Part shown: positions 1 through 13,200 of the stretch, in pieces
How the letters are laid out: each line of letters starts with the position of its first letter
How positions within the stretch are numbered: position 1 is the first letter of the stretch
From: Nematostella vectensis
Lineage: Eukaryota > Cnidaria > Anthozoa > Actiniaria > Edwardsiidae
Assembly (NCBI RefSeq): GCF_932526225.1
Contig: NC_064047.1
Coordinates: 2,031,001-2,095,000, forward strand
DNA length: 64,000 nucleotides
Direction: 5' to 3'
Translations under genes and position numbers: made by a program
Notes under the pieces: generated by a model
Told to the model about the DNA's origin: nothing
What the model saw: only the letters and a program-made list of their open reading frames with translations
Databases searched by the model: none

Positions 1-603
1 GTTACCGTGCGAAAGAAGCATCTGGACAGTGAATACCATTTTCTCCATTATCCACCCTTCATTAAAACCAAACATTTAAATTTGGCTGGTCTCTCGATCA
101 ACTATACCTTATGATTTACAAAACTTTTTATTTGCAATGTTACAATACCTTCTCTAAGTATTTATGCGCGCGTGCAGCAATGCTCCTGTTACGCGTAGAA
201 AATTTACACTGTCAAAAAATAAGTGTTACATATAGATTTATTGCAACAACTTTTATTTGAGGTTCTGCTCACATGACCCTCGATGCAAAAGCACATTATG
301 TTGCCAAAAAAACACACACACAACGCACATTAGTGTGAAGAAGTAAAAAATAAATTAGCTAAAAAATATGTCTACCCTGACGAAGTGTCAGGCGCGCTCG
401 CAATGCATGATGGCCTACCCTGACTACTTCAGCCCCATTATATTGAGCTTCGCACGCTGTGCTGAGCAATGGAAGTCTATGTACTAAAATGCCTATCTAT
501 ATGCTTAGTTTATGTTCTAGGTTTAAGTTTACACTGCTTCTTTTTAGCTACTACTGAAAAGTTCTTGTTACAGTCGATATTAACTCGTAATAATCGATAC
601 TCT
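1..603. other. AT-rich flank, no gene seen
   Basis: This is the 3' flank of the first calponin-homology gene on the minus strand. I see no conserved exon, RNA gene or array here. The short open frames are not supported by splice sites or recognisable protein sequence. Confidence 0.5.
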
Positions 604-3600
604 TTAAATATCCCCTCGGAAGAAATGCTTCTGCTCGGGAAAGTTTCGCGGGTTTTTCTCGGCTTCCTTTGGACCAAAAAGAGGAACCGTCTTGTCGTAT
701 TGATGGGCCTGTCAGACACAAGAGACAATAATAGATACTTAATCTTAAGTTCTGTAGAACAGCAAGAGGACAGAAATTCAGAATGCATGTCGCCCGGACC
801 CGAAATATCGATTGTTATATTGATCGTAATATTGAAGCTTAGCTTTCATAAATCCAGTAATCAAATTATTGGTTTGATGACTGGATATCAGTGTTTACCT
901 TTCTCGCAAAAGCCTGGATGCCTGTGATGACCTGCAATGAGAACACTAGTGTTTACAAAGCCGTAGTAGTACTCGAAATATTTGAGGGCACGGTACAGAA
1001 ACATCACAAACATTGTCGGGCACAGCAACGCCCCAACTGGTCATTTGCTTATAATTTTTTTAAAATATTGGGTGAGGGGGCTGGGGGGGGGGGGGGGGGG
1101 AGGGGCCTCACCCCACCATATACGGCCATGGTTTATATGGGATCTCAAGAATCTGTTTTTGTTCCAGGTATAGAAAGATACTTCATGGTCATTACTTTTC
1201 TAATTTAAGATCTTGCTCTTTTCAAGTTTACTCTTGTTGAACTGTTACATTATGTTGTTTACTCGCTATTGCAGCTTCTGCTTGTTGTTATATTTGTGTT
1301 TTTTTCTTTCTTTTTGTGTCCATGCTGTCAATTTTGTTACTTTATTATGCAGATTTAAAAGTTGCTTGAAATGTTGTTGGTATTGCTTTTGTTGTGTTTG
1401 TTGTCGTTCTTTATAATATTGTTGATTATGTGGCCGCGTTGTTCTGGCAAGTTTGCTGATAGTCACATATATAGGAAAGCCTGTAATCGAGGCGTGCCAC
1501 ACCCTATACCCCACCCCCCTTGGAAAAAAATTGTGTAAATGTGTAGTCACGTGAATCACCTGACCAACGTTATTCTTCTCGTACAAGTCTCCCGGCGAGA
1601 AGAGATCCACCACGTTACAATTAAACGGTTCTCCTTGGCACGCCTTCAGGAATTTTTCGATGTTTTCAAGGATCTAAGATGGCAAAGAAAAGACAGGAAG
1701 AAATGCAATACAATACTCTTTATTTATAAAGGTTTACATTATAACTTGTTCAAGGTCGGTAGGAATAATATGTTTGTGCAAACGTTCAAAGTAAGAACCC
1801 CAAATCTATTCAACATTTTATTTTTATAGTGGGCTTTTGCGAAGCTTGTTTCTGTGTAACCAGTCAAGTGGCGTCCACCTTCTGACTTCTATAGGTACTT
1901 AGTGGAGAGTAACAGCCTAGCTGAACAGTGCCAGGCAAGTAAGCAAGAAATACTAAAATATTAATTTTGATCGAGAAAGTTTGAGTTTGTTAAGCACGTG
2001 TACGTAAAAAAAAACATATGAATCCTTCACTGTTTTTCTGTAACTTTGTATTAGCAGTTTATTTGATAAGAGAGGAGCTTTTTGCATTATAGCCCTTTTA
2101 CCTGAAAGCCGTGGAATCTTCCTCCGTTGATACCGTGGATTTTGCTGATGGCGCCAGGGAACACTTCATTCATGACTCTGAAAACGTTTGTGCGTTATCA
2201 TTGGTTTAAAAATTACACACAGTAACGCGACGGCATTGCGGACGGTAACGCAACCGGGATCGCACATGGTGACGCTACTTGAAACGCAAACGCTATCGTA
2301 CATGGTAACGCACACGGTATCGCACAAGGTGGCGCAGACGCGGTAACGCAGACGGTAACGCAAACGGTATCGTACACGGTAACGCAAGCGGTGTTGTACA
2401 CGCACATGGTATCGCACACGGTAACGCTCACGGTAACGTGCGCGGTAAAGCACATGGGTAAAGCACACGGTGGCGCAGACGCGGTAACGCAGACGGTAAC
2501 GCAAACGGTATCGTACACGGTAACGCACATGGTATCGCACACGGTAACGCTCACGGTAACGTACACGGTAAAGCACACGGTAACGCACATGGTAACGCAC
2601 ACGGTGGCTCACGGTATCACACACGGTGGCGTAGACGCGGTAACGCAGACGATAACGCAAACGGTATCGTACACGTTAACGCACACGGTAACGCTCGCGG
2701 TAACGTACACAGTAACGCTCACGGTAACGTACACGGTAACGCACACGGTGGCGCTGACGCGGTAACGCAGGTTCCCTGATAAAAAACTGTAAACTCCTCG
2801 TGCTGTTTTACCTGCATAGCACAATGCCATCAAATATACCGTCAGCGAATGATTCGCCAGGCCGACTGTATTCCGTCTCGACCCCCCACTCAATGTTTTC
2901 TCCCAACATCTTCTCCAGCCAATCACGGCACTGCATCTCAAGTTCAGTGTCATATTTGCTCTGGATCTAGGATGGAAAGGTGAGCACCAATCAGACCTGC
3001 AGTACAGCCTGCAAGTTTGCCGACCCTTACAATACTTACATGTTTCGCGTGTGGTTTTTGCGTGTGTAATCTGTGCGTTACTTGTGTTTAGATTGTGCGG
3101 AGTTTGCGCATTTTGTGATGGTTTATTAGTTTTAAATAGACTTCTAGGGTCCATATTAATATGGATTGATGCGGATGGATGCTGACTGGATGTTGCGGTT
3201 GTTGATTGCTAAATTAGCATGAAATTAACTGTTCAATCTATGTGTTTAAATGTAAATAAGCTCTCACAGCTTGACGCTTTTTGCAGACCAAGAAATGATA
3301 ATCAGGTCTTTTATTATGTTATTTTCTCACTTTAGGTAGGTATCGAGTCCGTAATAAAATAAAATTAAATTGAAATGATAATAGCAATTATAGTTTATGA
3401 GCAGGGGGATACTAAAAGTTTACTCGCCACATCTGGAGGTGGTACTTCCTTAACTTTAATCTATTTGTCACTTTCTTGCGTGGATAACTCGCGTAGTTTG
3501 CGCCGTTATATTACACGCTGAAGCGGTTGGACAGAGTCGTAGGTACCATGCAATTTTCTCATTAATAAGATAGTGATGTGTTATCAATAAATATCAAGAT

Positions 3601-3897
3601 TTGTTGTGCAATGGGATAGTATGGTATGGTATAGGCATGGTCTTAGACGGCAATCGCCATACATTTATTTAACAGAACTAAAAAAAGAGCCGGCGTTGAA
3701 GGACATTTTAGTTCAGTGTAGGATTCCTTGTTTAACTTGACAGAAGTCTTCGATAATTAACTCGAGTGTTGGCCAGAGAGCAATAGAGGTCAAGTATTTT
3801 AGAGCCCTGTTTGATTATCACTTACCTTACGATTAACTTCCGCCGTCAAACCGAACGATTTATGCTTGTTTGAGCCACGTCTTCTGAGCTTAGACAT
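604..3897 (-). CDS. Calponin-homology domain protein (transgelin/Mp20-like), copy 1
   Basis: Six coding exons: 3826-3897, 2812-2966, 2102-2177, 1560-1673, 899-931 and 604-708 (stop TAA at 604-606). Every junction has GT-AG signals and the phases agree, giving 184 aa, close to the usual length of transgelin-type proteins. The start is the first ATG of a basic N-terminus (MSKLRRRGSNKHKSF) that leads into GLTAEVNRKIQSKYD, typical of the family. The single CH domain covers about residues 30-150; visible hallmarks are CRDWLEKMLGE, DGIVLCRVMNEVFPG and ENIEKFLKACQ. The tail TVPLFGPKEAEKNPRNFPEQ sits where family members carry GPKEA...R.F, and no calponin repeats follow. Such proteins bind or bundle actin in the cytoplasm (family knowledge). 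The usual FQTVDLYE is FSPGDLYE here. A paralogue with the same exon structure lies downstream on the window at 7266-23460. Confidence 0.9.
1083..1102. repeat. Poly-G tract in intron 4 of CH copy 1
   Basis: A long G homopolymer, broken by one A near its end, lies between the exons at 899-931 and 1560-1673. It is intronic and is C-rich on the transcribed strand. Such tracts recur in this window, for example near 27343, 30970 and 52091. Confidence 0.7.
2222..2775. repeat. 12-bp minisatellite filling intron 2 of CH copy 1
   Basis: The unit is close to GGTAACGCACAC, with variants such as ggtatcgcacac, ggtaacgctcac and ggtggcgcagac; longer blocks repeat as well. The array occupies nearly the whole 634-bp intron between exons 2812-2966 and 2102-2177. 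Because 12 is divisible by 3 it leaves long spurious open frames on both strands. The same intron of the paralogue is filled by an unrelated 9-bp satellite. Confidence 0.92.
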
Positions 3898-4900
3898 GCT
3901 TGGTAAATCTAACAGAGAGGTCCTGCAAACCGATCAGATTCTCTTGTTTTTGGGTCAGTAAAAGGCTGAGGAACTCGAATTGCTGTGGCCCCTCAGGGTT
4001 TGGCGTAGTCTATTAAATTGATCAAATTCCTTATCCCGAGACCATTACTGCATAATTTTGCAATGCCTCCATGCACAGCGTACAATAACATTGCTATATA
4101 TGATCAAAATCAAATAAACACAGCAATATATTTACTCTTTTCGACTCTATGTCGTGGATATTTCAGTAAACTATTAGCGGTTTATGCGTGGCGTGACTAA
4201 GTCGTTAATTGAATTATCAGGTGCTACTAATGAAGATTAATATCAAAGATATGATAAACAAGAGATTTAACATTCAACCGTCAATAAATAACTGAAGCAT
4301 TGCAAAAACAAGGCTGCTATTATTATAGTTAGCTGAAGCAAAACCAATCTTTGCCACAGCTTGAATAAGTATGTTGACATCATTCCCTAAACCAACACGC
4401 TATACGTTTGATGCGTCTGAATTGAAACGCCCGCCTAGTAAACCGCCAACCTATATTCAGCGGTCGTTTTCTCTGTCCGAAGGTAATGGCCTCTTAACAG
4501 GTGCTCGTCAAATGTAGGGTGGCGTCCAGAGTAGTGATTCACTGACCATGAATCAATTAAAATCGTTTAAATCGGCCTTCTATTTGCTCTGAGTAATAGG
4601 TTATTAGATCCATCTCTTTCTATTACGCACACATATAAGTTAACCGTACTTTTAACTACCAACATAGCCGGATCAACCGGAGTCAAATTCATCTCGTCAC
4701 ATGATCAGAGTGGGATCCGGACGCCTCGGACTCCCTGCCTGGTAATGGTAGCACTGCGCTGCCTCGTCCCAAGCGTTTTCGTCTCCTGTGGTTGGCATGT
4801 CTTGTGACGTCACAGAAACCCATCTTCTATTTGCTTCTACTGGGGGTAAGCTCGTCCCAGACCCTATGCTACCTAACGGTTCCTTTAAGTACAGGAAACC
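3898..4900. other. Intergenic, nothing recognised
   Basis: This is the 5' flank of CH copy 1, so its promoter should lie just above 3897. I could not identify a TATA box or other element with confidence. Confidence 0.4.
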
Positions 4901-4904
4901 CAAT

Positions 4905-5550
4905 AAGAACGCCTTGGACTAGGATGAACAGAGAAAAACCCGGTGAGAATGCATTGGACTAGGCTGAACACAGGAAACCCTGGTAAGAACGCCTCGGACT
5001 AGGCTGAACACAGGAAACCCGTAAGAACCCCCCTAGGACTAGGCTGAACACAGGAAACCCGGTAAAAACCCCCTTAGGACTAGGCTGAACACAGGAAACC
5101 CGGTAAGAACGCCTGGGAATAGGCTGAAACACAGGAAGCCCGGTAAAAACGCCTGGGACTAGGCTGAACACAGGAAACCCGGTAAGAACGCCTGAAACTA
5201 GGCTGAACACAGGAAACCCGGTAAGAACGCCTAGGGATAGACTGAACACAGGAAACCCGTAAGAACCCCCCTAGGACTAGGCTGAACACAGGAAACCCGG
5301 TAAGAACCCCCTTAGGCTGAACACAGGAAACCCGGTAAGAACCCCCTTAGGCTGAACACAGGAAACCCGGTAAGAACGCCTGGGAATAGAGTGAAACACA
5401 GGAAGCCCGGTAAGAACGCCTGGGACTAGGCTGAACACAGGAAACCCGGTAAGAACGCCTGAAACTAGGCTGAACACAGGAAACCCGGTAAGAACGCCTG
5501 GGGATAGACTGAACACAGAAAATCCGGTAAGAACGCCTGGGAGTCGACCG
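4905..5550. repeat. 39-40-bp minisatellite, intergenic
   Basis: About 15 copies of a unit containing CTGAACACAGGAAACCCGGT followed by AAGAACGCCTGGGACTAGG. Copies differ by small indels and by the segment before GACTAGG, and some are shortened near 5300-5360. The array lies between the two CH genes. The proline/serine-type open frames across it are by-products of the repeat. Confidence 0.9.
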
Positions 5551-5960
5551 GAATTCATCGGACTCCGATGTCCAGGAGAGGCGAATGTCCCTTCTCCAAC
5601 GAAGAGAGTACCACAGGGAACTCGGTGTGCAGATGGAGCAGCAGCTAATAACACAGGGCTTCTGGCCACGCAAACCCCAAGCGCCTCCATCGCCGGGCTA
5701 GGTACCGGGACCCCTCTACCCAACGAAGAAAGTACCACAGGGAACCCGGTGTGGAAATGGAACCGCAATAAAATACCACAGGACAGCTTGCACAGGAAGC
5801 CCCATCGGTATAATAAATTCCACAGGGAATCCCGTTATCAGGATAAAACCGAGTCAGGATAAAATACCACAGGACCCCCGTTATAAGTGTGGTTTGAAGA
5901 AGAGGACTTAAAACCTTATGCCTAAGTCAGTTCACCACCGAAATCCGATGGTGGGCTGGA
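5551..5960. repeat. Degenerate repeats with CCACAGGGAA(C/T)CC core
   Basis: Next to the preceding minisatellite are dispersed copies of a block reading AACGAAGARAGTACCACAGG followed by gaacccggtgtg (near 5600 and 5720), then shorter ACCACAGG units to about 5880. CATCGGACTCCGATG-like short palindromes occur at about 5555 and 5945. It looks like an older, degenerated array. Confidence 0.6.
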
Positions 5961-6639
5961 GTCCATCGGAATCCGGTTGACAGTATTGAACATGTGTGGA
6001 AAAAGTATGTTACACTTTTGCAAACACTTCGATTCGTTGATAGGTTATGTGAAATAAGTGTTAATACATGGGATGTTTCACGCGTTCATAAACAGTCCCG
6101 TGGAATTTTGGGTATTTTGCTTCGTATTATCTGCCCCATTTCACATTTTTCCAACTTTTTGAAGAACCTGGATTTACCAGTGCCAAGTAAAATATTTAAG
6201 TAATTTCAACTCTTTCCCCCCTGGCTCTCTTTCATTTTATCATTTATGGGTGTGTGTCAAAACCGTACAAACGTCCATGGCTCCTTAATAAGCACTCCAA
6301 AAAGCAATGGTACAACATATAAACATCAAAATATAAACACGACACAACTGCAATAAAAATCAATATATTTTCACAAAATCAGATTATACCAAATGTAATA
6401 AAACTAAATATCCTGTCCTATTAACTACAAGTCTTTCTTTTTTTCCTATACCTTAAAGGTATAAGAGCCCAGAGGAAGGGGACAACTGTTTCAGTTAATA
6501 AAATCCGCCTCAAGTTTATATATCAATGTACCTAATACCCTTAAGCTATCAGAGTGAAGGGTCAAATCACCTTTCCCAGAATGCACTGGCTTGTGGCTTC
6601 AAAATAGAGCAAGCGGAAATCGCGAAAAGCGACTCGGCC

Positions 6640-6790
6640 GCCCGCCCACATCGGCATGCGTTTGCCGCCCTTTCGGGTTCCCGTCGGCATTTGTTCGTTG
6701 CGCTTTTAGGTTCTCGTCGGTATTCGGTCGTCGCACTTTCGGGTTCTCTACGGTATTCGGTCGCCGCGCTTTCGGGTTTTTGGCTGCGAG
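6640..6790. repeat. Four-copy ~36-bp tandem repeat
   Basis: Units share TTTCGGGTTCTCGTCGGTAT and TCGGTCG(T/C)CGC, with drift between copies. It is GC-rich compared with its surroundings. The open frames on both strands across it show no protein family signature. Confidence 0.7.
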
Positions 6791-7265
6791 AACCTCTTGG
6801 AACCGAGGGCAATTTAACCCATATCAAGGCATATCAAGATAGATGAGTTGCACGGGGGCTAAATTTGGAGATTTATGTGGAATATGATAAAAATGGACTA
6901 GGAATATAAAATAATATGTTAGATGTGAAATAAGAAATAGTGCTTACACACATTCCAGTTACAAACGTGGTTTTATTGTGACTTGACAAATGACAGCAGA
7001 ATCCCGCTCAAGGGGTACTTGTTTGATAAACAGACCTTTACTTTGAGGGGAGTTATAAAAGCCCTGACAACAGATACACTATAAAATTTCTGTACACTGT
7101 AACTATAAAAAAATCCTTTTAAAGAAGAGTTTTATTAGTGTCCCTTTAAAAGAATCTTCACTTGTTAACTGATTCAACAGGATGTAACTAAGATAGATTG
7201 AGATTTTTACTAGCTAGAATATCTTTCATAGAACAGATAGACAGTCCCGAAGGAGGCTCAAGTTT

Positions 7266-10200
7266 CTAGATATCTCCACGGTAACATTTCGGTTGTTCAG
7301 GGAAGTTACGTGGGTTTTTCTCTGCTTCTTTCGGTCCGAACAGGGGCACCGTCTGGTCAAACGCGTGGGCCTGAAAATGGTGTGGGAATAAATATGAATA
7401 TGAAGCCGTACTTTTTCACCTACAACACCTACAACATCACCTACAACAGCAGCAGTTATATCTGTTAAGACAATGTGTTTTCTCACCTTTCTCGCAAAAG
7501 CCTGAATTCCCGAAATTACCTATAATAAAAAGATGGTCACTTTAGTCCATGTATAAAGTCCTTTTCCTAAACACCGCGAACTCGTTGGGCAATAGCTCAA
7601 CTAATAGATGTCCAATGAAAACGTTCCCGATAATACTCGGTCATTAATTTAGGAATAGTATTTTGAACTAAGAAATAATTCCCGCTTCATGACAACGCCG
7701 CATTTCAAGTGCGCACATTACCAGAGGGGTGGAGATGGCTACTCTACCACCCCTCCCCTCCATCTACCCTACCACCCCTCCCCTCCATCTACCCTACCAC
7801 CACCCCCTTCCATCTACTCCACCACTACTCCCCTCCATCTACCCTACCATCCCTCCCCTCCATCTACCCTACCACCCCACCCCTCCCCTCCATTTACCCT
7901 ACCACCCCTCCCTTCCATCTACCCTACCACCCCTCCCCTCCATTTACCCTACCACCCCTCCCCTCCATCTACCCTACAACCCCCCTCCATCTACACTACC
8001 ATCCCTCCCCTCTATCTACCCTACCACCCCTCCCCTCAATCTACCCTACCACCCCTCCCCTCCATCTACCCTACCACCCCTCCCCTCTATCTACCCTACC
8101 ACCCATCCCCTCCATCTAGATGTACAGCCACAGCAAAATGAATCGAAACAGGAACCAAGCACCATTTGTTGCATTATCAATAACCCTTTTGTTACATACC
8201 TGTCCGAGATTTTGTCGTTCGAACAAGTAAACCGTTTGGAATAAGTCTTGTGGGTTGCAGTTGAACGGTTCCTCTTGACAGGCATTCAGGAAGTTAGCGA
8301 TGTTCTCTTGCATCTGAAACAAGAGCAAACCTTTATTTAGAGCAACTTTCCACCTTCCCGAGTTCAAATTATACAATTAAGCTATAAGAATTGGGGGTAT
8401 ATGATAGTCAATGGTAGCTATCATATGAAATAAAACAGAATATAATTTGATTATCTATATAGATGGATAAGATTTTGAAATTGGCAGGCGAGCGGGTGGT
8501 GGTGACTGCGACCTAATCGCGGCTTGCAGATGGTTATATTATAGACGAAATTCCTTGCCACTCACTCACCTTGAACACGTTCACATTAGCGCCTTTCTCT
8601 CCATGAATCTTGGGAATCGTACCTGGTCTGACCTCGTTCATGATCCTATTAACCGATCAATTAAAAATAGTGGCCTTCAGTGGGTATCTTTGTGAGTTCT
8701 TGTTATCTAATTGATTCCGTAATAAGGCCTGTTGCTCTTTCTGCCTAGGCCAACGCCTAAACTAGTACTTTTACGGCTTGTACTAGGTGTACTAGGTGTA
8801 TTGGGTGTACAAGGTGTACTAGGTGTACTAGGTGTTTTAGGTGTACTGGGTGTACTAGGTGTACTAGGTGTACTAGGTGTGCTAGGTGAACTAGGTGAAC
8901 TAGGTGTACTGGGTGTACTAGGTGTGCTTGGTGTACTAGGTGTACTAGGCATACTAGGCGTACTAGGTGTACTTGGTGTACTAGGTGCGCTAGGTGTACT
9001 AGGTGTACTAGGTGTGCTAGGTGTACTAGGTGTACTAGGTGTACTAGGTGTACTAGGCATACTAGGTGTACTAGGTGTACTAGGTGTACTAGGTGTACTA
9101 GGTGTGCTAGGTGTACTAGGTGTACAGGGTGTACTAGGTGTACTAGGCATACTAGGTGTACTTGGTGTACTAGGTGTACTAGGCATACTAGGTGTACTTG
9201 GTGTACTAGGTGTACTAGGTGTACTAGGCATACTAGGTGTACTTGGTGTACTAGGTGTACTAGGTGTTCTAGGTGTACTAGGTGTGCTAAGTGTACTAGG
9301 TGTACTAGGTGTACTAGGTGTAATAGGTGTACCAGGTGTATTTGGTGTAATAGGTGTGCTAGGTGTGCTAGGTGTGCTAGGTGTGCTAGGTGTACTAGGT
9401 GTACTAGGTGTACTAGGTGTATTTGGTGTAATAGGTGTGCTAGGTGTGCTAGGTGTACTAGGTGTGCTAGGTGTACTAGGTGTGCTAGGTGTACTGGGTG
9501 TACTAGGTGTACTAGGTGTATTTGGTGTAATAGGTGTGCTAAGTGTACTAGGTGTACTAGGTGTACTAGGTGTAATAGGTGTACCAGGTGTGCTAGGTGT
9601 GCTAGGTGTACTAGGTGTACTAGGTGTTCTAGGTGTACTAGGTGTGCTAGGTGTACCAGGTGTACTAGGTGTACTAGGTGTATTTGGTGTAATAGGTGTG
9701 CTAGGTGTGCTAGGTGTGCTAGGTGTGCTAGGTGTACTAGGTGTACTAGGTGTACTAGGTGTATTTGGTGTAATAGGTGTGCTAGGTGTGCTAGGTGTAC
9801 TAGGTGTGCTAGGTGTACTAGGTGTACTAGGTGTTCTAGGTGTGCTAGGTGTACTAGGTGTAATAGGTGTACCAGGTGTACTAGGTGTGCTAGGTGTGCT
9901 AGGTGTACTAGGTGTACTAGGTGTGCTAGGTGTACTAGGTGTAATAGGTGTGCTAGGTGTGCTAGGTGTGCTAGGTGTACTAGGTGTGCTAGGTGTACTA
10001 GGTGTGCTAGGTGTACTGGGTGTACTAGGTGTACTAGGTGTGCTAGGTGTACTAGGTGTATTTGGTGTAATAGGTGTGCTAGGTGTGCTAGGTGTACTAG
10101 GTGTGCTAGGTGTACTAGGTGTGCTAGGTGTACTAGGTGTACTAGGTGTTCTAGGTGTGCTAGGTGTACTAGGTGTACTAGGTGTACTAGGTGTACTAGG

Positions 10201-13200
10201 TGTAATAGGTGTACCAGGTGTACTAGGTGTGCTAGGTGTGCTAGGTGTACTAGGTGTACTAGGTGTGCTAGGTGTGCTAGGTGTACTAGGTGTGCTAGGT
10301 GTACTAGGTGTGCTAGGTGTACTGGGTGTACTAGGTGTACTAGGTGTATTTGGTGTAATAGGTGTGCTAGGTGTGCTAGGTGTGCTAGGTGTACCAGGTG
10401 TACTAGGTGTACTGGGTGTACTAGGTGTACTTGGTGTACTTGGTGTACTAGGTGTACTAGGTGTGCTAGGTGTGCTAGGTGTACTAGGTGTACTAGGTGT
10501 GCTAGGTGTGCTAGGTGTACCAGGTGCACTTGGTGTACTAGGTGTACTAGGTGTTCTAGGTGTGCTAGGTGTACTAGGTGTGCTGGGTGTACTAGGTGTA
10601 CTAGGTGTGCTAGGTGTACTGGGTGTACTAGGTGTACTAGGTGTATTTGGTGTAATAGGTGTGCTAGGTGTGCTAGGTGTGCTAGGTGTACCAGGTGTAC
10701 TAGGTGTACTGGGTGTACTAGGTGTACTTGGTGTACTTGGTGTACTAGGTGTACTAGGTGTGCTAGGTGTGCTAGGTGTACTAGGTGTACTAGGTGTGCT
10801 AGGTGTGCTAGGTGTACCAGGTGCACTTGGTGTACTAGGTGTACTAGGTGTTCTAGGTGTGCTAGGTGTACTAGGTGTGCTGGGTGTACTAGGTGTACTA
10901 GGTGTGCTAGGTGTACTAGGTGTGCTAGGTGTACTAGGTGTACTAGGTGTACTAGGTGTACTAGGTGTACTAGGTGTACTAGGTGTACTAGGTGTATGAG
11001 TTAAACTTGGAGTACTAGGTGTACTAGGTGTATTTGGGGTAATAGGTGTGCTTGGTGTACTAGGTGTACTAGGTGTGCTAGGTGTACTAGGTGTACTAGG
11101 TGTGCTAGGTGTGCTAGGTGTACTAGGTGTGCTAGGTGTACTAGGTGTAATAGGTGTGCTAGGTGTGCTAGGTGTGCTAGGTGTACTAGGTGTGCTAGGT
11201 GTACTAGGTGTGCTAGGTGTACTGGGTGTACTAGGTGTACTAGGTGTGCTAGGTGTACTAGGTGTATTTGGTGTAATAGGTGTGCTAGGTGTGCTAGGTG
11301 TACTAGGTGTGCTAGGTGTACTAGGTGTGCTAGGTGTACTAGGTGTACTAGGTGTTCTAGGTGTGCTAGGTGTACTAGGTGTACTAGGTGTACTAGGTGT
11401 ACTAGGTGTAATAGGTGTACCAGGTGTACTAGGTGTGCTAGGTGTGCTAGGTGTACTAGGTGTACTAGGTGTGCTAGGTGTGCTAGGTGTACTAGGTGTG
11501 CTAGGTGTACTAGGTGTGCTAGGTGTACTGGGTGTACTAGGTGTACTAGGTGTATTTGGTGTAATAGGTGTGCTAGGTGTGCTAGGTGTGCTAGGTGTAC
11601 CAGGTGTACTAGGTGTACTGGGTGTACTAGGTGTACTTGGTGTACTTGGTGTACTAGGTGTACTAGGTGTGCTAGGTGTGCTAGGTGTACTAGGTGTACT
11701 AGGTGTGCTAGGTGTGCTAGGTGTACCAGGTGCACTTGGTGTACTAGGTGTACTAGGTGTTCTAGGTGTGCTAGGTGTACTAGGTGTGCTGGGTGTACTA
11801 GGTGTACTAGGTGTGCTAGGTGTACTAGGTGTGCTAGGTGTACTAGGTGTACTAGGTGTACTAGGTGTACTAGGTGTACTAGGTGTACTGGGTGTACTAG
11901 GTGTATGAGTTAAACTTGGAGTACTAGGTGTACTAGGTGTATTTGGGGTAATAGGTGTGCTAGGTGTACTAGGTGTACTAGGTGTGCTAGGTGTACTAGG
12001 TGTACTAGGTGTGCTAGGTGTGCTAGGTGTACTAGGTGTACTAGGTGTGCTAGGTGTACTAGGTGTGCTAGGTGTACTTGGTGTAATAGGTGTGCTAGGT
12101 GTACTAGGTGTAATAGGTGTACGAGGTGTACTAGGTGTACTAGGTGTACTTGGTGTACTAGGTGTAATAGGTGTGCTAGGTGTACTAGGTGTACTAGGTG
12201 TGCTAGGTGTACTAGGTGTACTAGGTGTATTTGGTGTACCAGGTGTACTAGGTGTACTAGGTGTTCTAGGTGTGCTAGGTGTACTAGGTGTACTAGGTGT
12301 ACTAGGTGTACTAGGTGTATTTGGTGTAATAGGTGTGCTAAGTGTACTAGGTGTACTAGGTGTACTAGGTGTAATAGGTGTACCAGGTGTGCTAGGTGTG
12401 CTAGGTGTACTAGGTGTACTAGGTGTTCTAGGTGTACTAGGTGTGCTAGGTGTACCAGGTGTACTAGGTGTACTAGGTGTAATAGGTGTACCAGGTGTAC
12501 TAGGTGTGCTAGGTGTGCTAGGTGTACTAGGTGTACTAGGTGTGCTAGGTGTACTAGGTGTAATAGGTGTGCTAGGTGTGCTAGGTGTGCTAGGTGTACT
12601 AGGTGTGCTAGGTGTACTAGGTGTGCTAGGTGTACTGGGTGTACTAGGTGTACTAGGTGTGCTAGGTGTATTTGGTGTAATAGGTGTGCTAGGTGTGCTA
12701 GGTGTACTAGGTGTGCTAGGTGTACTAGGTGTGCTAGGTGTACTAGGTGTACTAGGTGTTCTAGGTGTGCTAGGTGTACTAGGTGTACTAGGTGTACTAG
12801 GTGTACTAGGTGTAATAGGTGTACCAGGTGTACTAGGTGTGCTAGGTGTGCTAGGTGTACTAGGTGTACTAGGTGTGCTAGGTGTGCTAGGTGTACTAGG
12901 TGTGCTAGGTGTACTAGGTGTGCTAGGTGTACTGGGTGTACTAGGTGTACTAGGTGTATTTGGTGTAATAGGTGTGCTAGGTGTGTTAGGTGTGCTAGGT
13001 GTACCAGGTGTACTAGGTGTACTGGGTGTACTAGGTGTACTTGGTGTACTTGGTGTACTAGGTGTACTAGGTGTGCTAGGTGTGCTAGGTGTACTAGGTG
13101 TACTAGGTGTGCTAGGTGTGCTAGGTGTACCAGGTGCACTTGGTGTACTAGGTGTACTAGGTGTTCTAGGTGTGCTAGGTGTACTAGGTGTGCTGGGTGT

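Noticed and set aside
2166-2765. Arg-Tyr-Arg or Thr-Val-Thr repeat proteins
   Set aside because: Translations of the 12-bp minisatellite in intron 2 of CH copy 1.
7689-8244. Proline-rich open frames on the plus strand
   Set aside because: Three overlapping frames over the pyrimidine-rich minisatellite, antisense to the CH gene; none has a domain.
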